Made by a program: the position numbers and the translations under genes. Shown here one piece after another: positions 50,962 to 55,611 of a stretch of DNA of 55,611 nt. The notes under the pieces were generated by a model. It worked only from the letters and a program-made list of their open reading frames with translations. It ran no database searches and had not been told where the DNA came from. Origin of the DNA: Rhizobium sp. (lineage in GTDB: Bacteria; Pseudomonadota; Alphaproteobacteria; Rhizobiales; Rhizobiaceae); the NCBI GenBank assembly GCA_028290545.1, contig JAQGJP010000010.1, forward strand, positions 1 through 55,611, read 5' to 3'. Every line of letters begins with the position of its first letter. The stretch's first letter is position 1.

Positions 50962-51717
50962 ATGTCCGATATCCTCATCGAACGACCCGAGGCACATCCA
51001 TCCATCGTCGTCATCCGCATGAACCGGCCCGAGAAGAAGAACGCCATCACCCGCGATATGTATGGTGCGATGGCGCTGGCGCTGGCGGATGCCAATGACG
51101 ATGACAGCATCGCGGCGGCGGTGATTTTCGGTGTGCCGGGCTGCTTCTCCTCCGGCAATGATCTCACCGATTTCATGGAAATCGCCAAGGACAAGGCCGA
51201 GGCGAAGAATGTGGTCGCCTTCATTCATGAACTCGCCCGCTTCCAGAAGCCGCTGTTGTCCGGCGTCGATGGCATCGCCATCGGCATCGGCGTGACGATG
51301 AATTTTCATTGTGATCTCACGTTCGCGACCGACCGCTCGGTGTTCCGGACGCCGTTCACCGATCTCGCGGTCGTGCCCGAAGCAGGGTCGAGTCTGCTCG
51401 GGCCGCGCATCATGGGTGCGCAGCGCGCCTTCGCCATGCTGGTCAACGGCATGCCGTTCACCGCAGAAGACGCGCGTGAGACCGGCATCATCTGGAAGAT
51501 TGTCGGTGAAGGGGAACTCGAGGCAACCGTGCTCGCCGCCGCCGCCAATCTCGCCGCCCGCCCGCGCAATTCGCTATTGTTGTCGCGCAAGCTTTTGAAA
51601 GGCGATGTCGACGAAATCCTGACACGCATGGACGAGGAAATGGTTCATTTCCTCGATCAGTTGCAATCGCAGGAGGCCGCCGGGATATACGAGGCCTTCT
51701 TCGCCAGGAAGCGGTGA
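50962..51717 (+). CDS. Enoyl-CoA hydratase/isomerase family protein
   Basis: 251 residues from ATG 50962 (MSDILIERPEAHPSIVVIRM), with AAAGGAAGAG in front, ten bases after the dehydrogenase stop. Crotonase fold: RMNRPEKKNAITRDMYGAM, then VPGCFSSGNDLTDFMEI (oxyanion hole), PLLSGVDGIAIGIGVTMNFH and TPFTDLAVVPEAGSSLLGPR. The E164-type glutamate of true hydratases appears as PEAGSS, in the class with isomerase/hydrolase members. Acts after the dehydrogenase on its enoyl-CoA product, substrate unknown. Confidence 0.9.
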   Translation: MSDILIERPEAHPSIVVIRMNRPEKKNAITRDMYGAMALALADANDDDSIAAAVIFGVPGCFSSGNDLTDFMEIAKDKAEAKNVVAFIHELARFQKPLLSGVDGIAIGIGVTMNFHCDLTFATDRSVFRTPFTDLAVVPEAGSSLLGPRIMGAQRAFAMLVNGMPFTAEDARETGIIWKIVGEGELEATVLAAAANLAARPRNSLLLSRKLLKGDVDEILTRMDEEMVHFLDQLQSQEAAGIYEAFFARKR

Positions 51718-51783
51718 TTACCGTGATCCGCGGCACGAGCGAAAGGGCGAATGGATAGCGGAAACGCTTGCAATACTGCTTTT

Positions 51784-51799
51784 TGTAGCTACATTGTAG
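51784..51799 (+). promoter_or_regulatory. Operator of the dinJ-like antitoxin gene
   Basis: TGTAGCTACA (51784-51793), a perfect palindrome, followed directly by a further TGTAG half-site (51795-51799). It sits 20-35 bases before the antitoxin ATG, where RelB/DinJ proteins bind to repress their own operon. Confidence 0.5.
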
Positions 51800-51819
51800 C
51801 CATCACTGGAGCTATTTGC

Positions 51820-52077
51820 ATGTCTTCCGATACAGTCGTCCGCGCTCGCATCGATTCCGTCACCAAGGAAAAGGCAACTGAAACATTGGCCCGCATGGGA
51901 TTGTCGGTTTCCGATGCCATCCGCATTTTGATGATGCGCATTGCTGCCGATGAGGAATTCCCATTTCCGATCAAAACGCCGAATGCAAAGACGCGGGCAG
52001 CGATGGCGGAACTCGGCGACGGGAAAGGCAAGCGGTTGGATTCAGCCGACTCGTTGTTCAAGGATCTGGGCATCTGA
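51820..52077 (+). CDS. RelB/DinJ family antitoxin
   Basis: 85 residues from ATG 51820 (MSSDTVVRARIDSVTKEKAT). The ribbon-helix-helix pattern VVRARID, then KATETLARMGLSVSDAIRIL is typical of RelB/DinJ. The C-terminal part (TPNAKTRAAMAELGDGKGKR) would bind the toxin. Its stop directly abuts the toxin ATG. Palindromic operator upstream. Complete, while the toxin is not. Confidence 0.9.
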   Translation: MSSDTVVRARIDSVTKEKATETLARMGLSVSDAIRILMMRIAADEEFPFPIKTPNAKTRAAMAELGDGKGKRLDSADSLFKDLGI

Positions 52078-52281
52078 ATGCTGACGCCGGTTCGCTCCGC
52101 GCAATTTCGCCGCGACGTCAAGCGCGCCGTGAAGCGTGGCAGGAAAATGACCAGGCTGCGCGACTGGAAAGGGTATCGCGATCTGCATGTCGAGCCAGAC
52201 TGGCTGCTGATCTATCGCGTTGTTGGAGAGGAACTGCACCTCGTACGGACCGGATCGCATTCCGATCTGTTTGACGAGTGA
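52078..52281 (+). CDS. YafQ-type toxin with an internal in-frame deletion
   Basis: 67 residues; YafQ proteins usually have about 90. The N-terminal part MLTPVRSAQFRRDVKRAVKR and the C-terminal part DWKGYRDLHVEPDWLLIYRV to GSHSDLF match YafQ. About 23-25 residues between RLR and DWKGYRD are missing, among them the segment that normally carries a DHPL-like catalytic histidine (H50 in E. coli YafQ). The other expected residues (DLH, EPD and GSHSDLF) remain. It is probably a weak or inactive mRNA nuclease. Convergent with the RlmD-like gene, four bases between stops. Confidence 0.85.
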   Translation: MLTPVRSAQFRRDVKRAVKRGRKMTRLRDWKGYRDLHVEPDWLLIYRVVGEELHLVRTGSHSDLFDE

Positions 52282-52285
52282 AAGT

Positions 52286-53536
52286 CTACCGCTCCAGTAA
52301 TGCCACCGCTTCCACATGCGAGGACCAGAGGAACTGGTCGATCGGCGTCACCGATTTGAGCTTGTAGCCGCCGGCGATGAGGATGCCGAGGTCGCGTGCC
52401 AGCGTCACCGGATTGCAGGAAACGGCGGCGATGCGGCCGACCCTGGAATTGGCGAGTTCGAGGCTTTGTGCTTCGGCCCCGGCGCGCGGCGGGTCGAACA
52501 CGACGGCATCGATATATTTCAGATCCAGTGGTTGCAGCGGACGGCGGAAGAGATCGCGGCGTTCGATCGTCACCGGCTTCAGGCCCTGGCTGTTGCGGGC
52601 TGCATGATCGAGTGCGGCGAGCGCCGGCGCATCGAACTCCACCGCGTGTACGGACGATTTGCGGGCCAGCCTCAGCGAAAAGGTGCCGCAGCCGGCAAAC
52701 AGATCGGCGACGCGCTTGGCCTTGCCGATATGCGCCGATATCACCTCGACCATCGCATCTTCCGCGCCAACAGTCGCCTGCAGGAAGCCGCCGGGCGGTA
52801 GAACCACCTGCACGCCGCCGAACTCGACCATCGGCTTCATCGGCTCGACGAGAATTTCGCTGGCCAGTGAAATGCGGGCGATGCCCTTTTCCTTGAGACA
52901 GAGATCGACCGCCGCCTGGCGCTTTTTCGCGTCCGGCTTCTTGAGATCGGTAAAATTGAGATCGAGGCCGGATGTGGTTACCTGGATTGTGATCCTGAAT
53001 GGCTCGGAACCGGAGCCCAGCGCCGAGGCCAGCCGCCGCACGCTTGCGAGCCTGGCGACAATAGCGGGATGGGCGATGGGACATTCCTCGACATTGACGA
53101 CATGGTGGCTGCCGGCCTGCATGTAGCCGAGCAGGATGCCCTTGTCGGTCAGTCGCGCGGTCATCGTCACGCGGCGGCGCTCTCCCGGAGAGCAGGTAAC
53201 CAGCGGTGCCACATCCGTTTCGATGCCGCGTGTTTTCAACGCATCGATCACCAGATTGCGCTTGTAATCCTGATAGGGCAGGTCGGCCCAATGCTGCAGC
53301 GAGCAGCCGCCGCACGCGCCGCCGTCGCCCTCAGTGCCGAAATGCCGACAGCGCGGGGCGACGCGATCCGGCGACGTCGAGCCCCAGGACATCACCGAGC
53401 TCTCGCTCTTGACGCGCGCGATGGCGACGTCCTCGCCCGGCAGGGTGAAAGGCACATAGACCGGACCATCGGCGGTGCGGGCGACGCCGTCGCCTTCTGC
53501 GCCGATAAACTGGATGTTGACGGTCTCGGTGCTCAT
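52286..53536 (-). CDS. RlmD/RumA-like 23S rRNA (uracil-C5) methyltransferase
   Basis: 416 residues. A TRAM-like N-terminus (QFIGAEGDGVARTADGPVYV) is followed by a cysteine set for a 4Fe-4S cluster (CRHFGTE..., CGGCSLQHW). SAM site VADLFAGCGTFSLRLAR; motif FDPPRAGAEAQS; nucleophile C374 in VSCNPVTLARD; general base region SSHVEAVALLER. Together these show a RlmC/RlmD-type m5U methylase; which of the rRNA positions (747 or 1939) is unknown. Its start overlaps the tlyA stop by four bases (ATGA). Confidence 0.92.
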   Translation of the reverse strand: MSTETVNIQFIGAEGDGVARTADGPVYVPFTLPGEDVAIARVKSESSVMSWGSTSPDRVAPRCRHFGTEGDGGACGGCSLQHWADLPYQDYKRNLVIDALKTRGIETDVAPLVTCSPGERRRVTMTARLTDKGILLGYMQAGSHHVVNVEECPIAHPAIVARLASVRRLASALGSGSEPFRITIQVTTSGLDLNFTDLKKPDAKKRQAAVDLCLKEKGIARISLASEILVEPMKPMVEFGGVQVVLPPGGFLQATVGAEDAMVEVISAHIGKAKRVADLFAGCGTFSLRLARKSSVHAVEFDAPALAALDHAARNSQGLKPVTIERRDLFRRPLQPLDLKYIDAVVFDPPRAGAEAQSLELANSRVGRIAAVSCNPVTLARDLGILIAGGYKLKSVTPIDQFLWSSHVEAVALLER

Positions 53537-54276
53537 AGTTTCTTTCCGGCCAGGAGGAATTCGTCATTTCCGTCACCGCCGGAAATTGGAGAGGGGATTA
53601 CACCCAGGCTTTGCCAACCACCAAGCGAATTCAGCCATTGTTCGAGATCTTCGGCGATTTTGGGTGCGGATGCGGGGTCCTTCAGCATGCCGCCTTTGCC
53701 GACATTCTCGCGTCCCGCCTCGAATTGCGGCTTGACCAGCAGTACGCACCATGAGCTGGCCTCGGCAAATTCCAGCGCCGGCGGCACCGCGAGCTTGAGC
53801 GAAATGAACGACACATCGGAGACGACGGCCCTGATCGTCCGGCCATCGAGATTGTCTCTGTCCAGCGTCCGCGCATTCAGCCCTTCGAGATTGGTGATGC
53901 GCTCGTCCTCCCGCAGGCGGCGATCCATCTGGTCATGGCCGACATCGACGGCAACCACATGGCTGGCGCCGCGCTCCAGCAGCACCTGCGTGAACCCGCC
54001 TGTCGAGGCCCCGATATCCAGACAGTCCAGACCTTCCGGCGAAAGATTGAAATGATCGAGCGCCGCAATCAGCTTCAGCGCCGCACGCGAGACATAGGTC
54101 TGCGCCGGGTCATCGACAGCTATCTCCGCATCCTCCGGAACCAGCAGGCCAGCCTTGGTGACGACTTTGCCATCGACCTGCACCGTGCCGCGCTGGATTG
54201 CGTCGCGCCCCCGCGAACGGCTTTCAAACAGCGCGCGGGAGATGAGAAGTTGGTCGAGGCGGATCATGTCGGTCAT
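53533..54276 (-). CDS. tlyA: TlyA-like rRNA 2'-O-methyltransferase (hemolysin A family)
   Basis: 247 residues. An S4 RNA-binding domain comes first (RLDQLLISRALFESRSRGRD, then GTVQVDGKVVTKAG). A FtsJ-type methylase domain with DIGASTGGFTQVLLERGA as SAM site, LLVKPQFEAGRENVGKGG and GGDGNDEFLLAGKK follows. TlyA methylates ribosomal RNA cytidines (C1920/C1409 type) in bacteria studied. Start ATG 54276 (MTDMIRLDQ). In many rhizobia tlyA follows dxs; here its upstream neighbour is the divergent Phd/PemK pair. Confidence 0.92.
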   Translation of the reverse strand: MTDMIRLDQLLISRALFESRSRGRDAIQRGTVQVDGKVVTKAGLLVPEDAEIAVDDPAQTYVSRAALKLIAALDHFNLSPEGLDCLDIGASTGGFTQVLLERGASHVVAVDVGHDQMDRRLREDERITNLEGLNARTLDRDNLDGRTIRAVVSDVSFISLKLAVPPALEFAEASSWCVLLVKPQFEAGRENVGKGGMLKDPASAPKIAEDLEQWLNSLGGWQSLGVIPSPISGGDGNDEFLLAGKKL

Positions 54277-54325
54277 TATTATCTCTATTTCGAATTACAA
54301 AACTCATTGGCAATTTGACCAAAAA

Positions 54326-54357
54326 GCGTAAATAGCGTAAAACGCTAAAATTGCGTA
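54326..54357 (+). promoter_or_regulatory. GCGTA repeat array, likely operator of the Phd-like antitoxin
   Basis: GCGTA at 54326-54330, 54335-54339 and 54353-54357, plus an inverted copy. TAGCGT-AAA-ACGCTA (54333-54347) is a perfect palindrome. All are within 52 bases before the antitoxin ATG. Phd-type antitoxins bind such short palindromes to repress their operon. Confidence 0.6.
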
Positions 54358-54376
54358 GTTTTAAATTGGAACGGCT

Positions 54377-54646
54377 ATGCGTGAAGTCCCAACTACTGAA
54401 TTCACCCGCAATTTTGGCCTTTACCGTGAGATCGTGCAGCGCGAGCCTGTTGCTGTGACCAGCCATGGGCGTCCAACTGGCTATTTTGTGTCTTCTGTAG
54501 AGTATGAAGAATTGCAGCGCTACAAGAACATCGTCAGGCAATCTTTTTCGACGGCGGATTTGACCGCAGAGCAGGTCAAAGCCATTGCCGCAGGCCGGAT
54601 GTCACCAGAGCATGATCATCTTGATGCGCTTTTGGATGATCAATAG
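54377..54646 (+). CDS. Phd/YefM-type antitoxin
   Basis: 89 residues (MREVPTTEFTRNFGLYREIV). The N-terminal Phd fold is recognised by TTEFTRNFGLYREIVQREPV and the motif VTSHGRPTGYFVSSVEYEEL, followed by a helical C-terminus (STADLTAEQVKAIAAGRM) that should contact the toxin. It lies three bases before the PemK-like gene. An array of GCGTA half-sites precedes it. Looks intact. Confidence 0.87.
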   Translation: MREVPTTEFTRNFGLYREIVQREPVAVTSHGRPTGYFVSSVEYEELQRYKNIVRQSFSTADLTAEQVKAIAAGRMSPEHDHLDALLDDQ

Positions 54647-54649
54647 GCG

Positions 54650-55081
54650 ATGCCGCTACCGGATCCGCAACTGGGTCTGGTTATTTCCTATGCTTATCTA
54701 TGGCGCCGCGAACACCGCACGGGGCAGTCTGAGGGCTTGAAGGATCGTCCTTGCGTCGTCGTTTTGGCAGTGGACAAGGGCGTGGACGGCACCGTCATCA
54801 CTGTGGTCTCTGTCACGCACACGCAGCCCGAAGACATTGCGATTGCCGTCGAGTTGCCGCAGGCGGTCAAGCGCCATCTCGGGCTTGACAGCGAGCGCTT
54901 CTGGGTCATGCTGGATGAAGGCAATCGCTTTGTCTGGCCCGGCTTTGATTTGCGGCTGGTGCCTCGTTCGAATGGCCGTTATGACTACGGTTTTATTCCC
55001 CCGCGTCTGTTTGCTGCCATCGTGGCGCGGTTTGAAATCGTCTGGGCAGAACAACAGGGGCGCTTGGTGCCTCGTGATTGA
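54650..55081 (+). CDS. PemK/MazF-like toxin partner
   Basis: 143 residues (MPLPDPQLGLVISYAYLWRR). The pattern GLVISYAYLWRREHRTGQ, then LKDRPCVVVLAVDKGVDGTV, then the SVTHTQPEDIAIAVELPQAV block, matches a rhizobial PemK/CcdB/MazF-fold group (a beta-barrel nuclease or inhibitor). The usual MazF start (GDIVWVDF) is here GLVISYAY, so activity cannot be taken for granted. Frame and length are complete. Follows the Phd-type antitoxin by three bases. Of the four antitoxin loci in the window this is the only one with an undamaged partner. Confidence 0.72.
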   Translation: MPLPDPQLGLVISYAYLWRREHRTGQSEGLKDRPCVVVLAVDKGVDGTVITVVSVTHTQPEDIAIAVELPQAVKRHLGLDSERFWVMLDEGNRFVWPGFDLRLVPRSNGRYDYGFIPPRLFAAIVARFEIVWAEQQGRLVPRD

Positions 55082-55089
55082 GGTGTCTC

Positions 55090-55611
55090 ATGTCTTTCTT
55101 TCCCGGTGTCGATCCCGAGGCAGGCGATTACGACGCTGCCGATCAGGTCGAGATGCTGATCATTCCGCGCACGTCGGATGTCGGCAATCTCGAGGTTCGC
55201 CGCGCATTGCCCTCAGCCAAGCGCCGGCTGGTCGGGCCGTTCATCTTTTTCGATCGCATGGGCCCGGCACTGCTCAAGGCGGGACAGGCGGTCGATGTCC
55301 GGCCGCATCCGCATATCGGCCTGTCGACGGTCACCTATCTGTTCGACGGCGAAATGACCCATAAGGACAGCCTCGGCACCGGCATGGTCATCAAGCCCGG
55401 CGATCTCAACCTGATGACGGCGGGGCGCGGCATCGTCCATTCCGAACGCACGCCTGACAGCCTGCGCGGCAACGATTTCATGCTGTCGGGCCTGCAGACC
55501 TGGCTGGCGCTGCCCGATGGCCATGAAGAAGTTGATCCCGCCTTTCTGCATGCGAGCGTCGAGACCATGCCGGAATTTTCCGACCGCGGCTATTCCGGCC
55601 GCGTGGTGATC
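55090..55611 (+). CDS. Pirin family protein, N-terminal 174 codons
   Basis: Starts at ATG 55090 (MSFFPGVDPEAGDYDAADQV) with GAGGTGT in front, nine bases after the PemK-like stop, and runs off the window. The pirin cupin motif is complete: metal ligands H73 and H75 in RPHPHIGLSTVTYLFDGE, then H117 and E119 in GIVHSER; GPFIFFDRMGPA precedes. Pirins bind Fe in a cupin site; some act as quercetinases, others bind regulators. The C-terminal cupin is beyond the end. Confidence 0.93.
   Translation, partial: MSFFPGVDPEAGDYDAADQVEMLIIPRTSDVGNLEVRRALPSAKRRLVGPFIFFDRMGPALLKAGQAVDVRPHPHIGLSTVTYLFDGEMTHKDSLGTGMVIKPGDLNLMTAGRGIVHSERTPDSLRGNDFMLSGLQTWLALPDGHEEVDPAFLHASVETMPEFSDRGYSGRVVI

Noticed and set aside
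48759..51224. 821-codon minus-strand frame opposite acyl-CoA dehydrogenase
   Set aside because: A shadow caused by GC-rich third positions; both plus-strand genes have strong family motifs and ribosome sites.
54377..55081. New defence system built around the Phd/PemK-like pair and pirin
   Set aside because: The pair fits an ordinary type II toxin-antitoxin operon and the pirin has a separate ribosome site; no nuclease, helicase or sensor gene is nearby.

Overview
The window looks like chromosomal DNA of an alphaproteobacterium of the family Rhizobiaceae (Rhizobium, Agrobacterium or a close relative). Grounds: high GC coding bias; an atpI-B-E-b'-b F0 operon with a separate b' gene; a cobalamin-riboswitch-controlled bluB; an MipA/OmpV porin-like protein next to purD and ubiA; DUF6101-like and DUF1217 proteins; and many small proteins that I associate with rhizobia. 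Genus or species cannot be fixed from the sequence alone. No rRNA or tRNA gene and no CRISPR array was seen.

Layout. 1-1.0 kb: edge of a mobile region, a P4-type integrase cut short by an IS5-like element. 1.4-8.1 kb: mrp (Fe-S carrier), corA and kup (ion transport), two small proteins, and a SleB-type wall hydrolase. 8.4-11.0 kb: F0 ATP synthase operon, closed by a terminator shared with the convergent bluB. 11.0-14.7 kb: bluB with its riboswitch, rnhB with a radical SAM gene, and a small glycosyltransferase. 14.7-21.6 kb (minus strand): an HTH antitoxin-like gene, glyS, a DUF2207 protein, lemA and glyQ. 21.7-24.5 kb: a parD/parE locus with a frameshifted toxin, a small membrane protein, an S49 peptidase, a TrmN6-like methylase and a DUF2007 protein. 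24.6-33.4 kb: ispB, TPR-LysM protein, ispE, moaB, a periplasmic protein, purD, mipA/ompV and ubiA. 33.7-39.4 kb: a large RTX protein, a DUF6101 protein and a multi-repeat DUF1217 protein. 39.5-44.9 kb: modABC behind a Mo-box, modE, a GlcD-type FAD oxidase and a Sua5/YrdC protein. 45-51.7 kb: a hypothetical protein, GH25, cupin, SDR, ZntB-like transporter, acyl-CoA dehydrogenase and enoyl-CoA hydratase. 51.8-55.6 kb: a dinJ/yafQ-like pair with an internally deleted toxin, an RlmD-like methylase, tlyA, a Phd/PemK-like pair, and a pirin that runs off the window.

How genes work together. Molybdate uptake (modABC) has its own local regulator (modE) and a recognisable operator. Isoprenoid and quinone supply is represented by ispE, ispB and ubiA. 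Both subunits of glycyl-tRNA synthetase lie on one strand but are split by lemA and a DUF2207 gene. Acyl-CoA dehydrogenase and enoyl-CoA hydratase form a small catabolic operon behind a LiuR-like palindrome.

Most notable signals: (1) four toxin-antitoxin-type loci, of which two have a visibly damaged toxin and one has no toxin; (2) two GNRA-loop hairpins bracketing atpE; (3) an AT-rich insert of about 100 codons in glyS; (4) a terminator hairpin that also encodes the end of BluB; (5) a row of hairpins in front of mrp. I did not find a clear new multi-gene defence or biosynthetic system.
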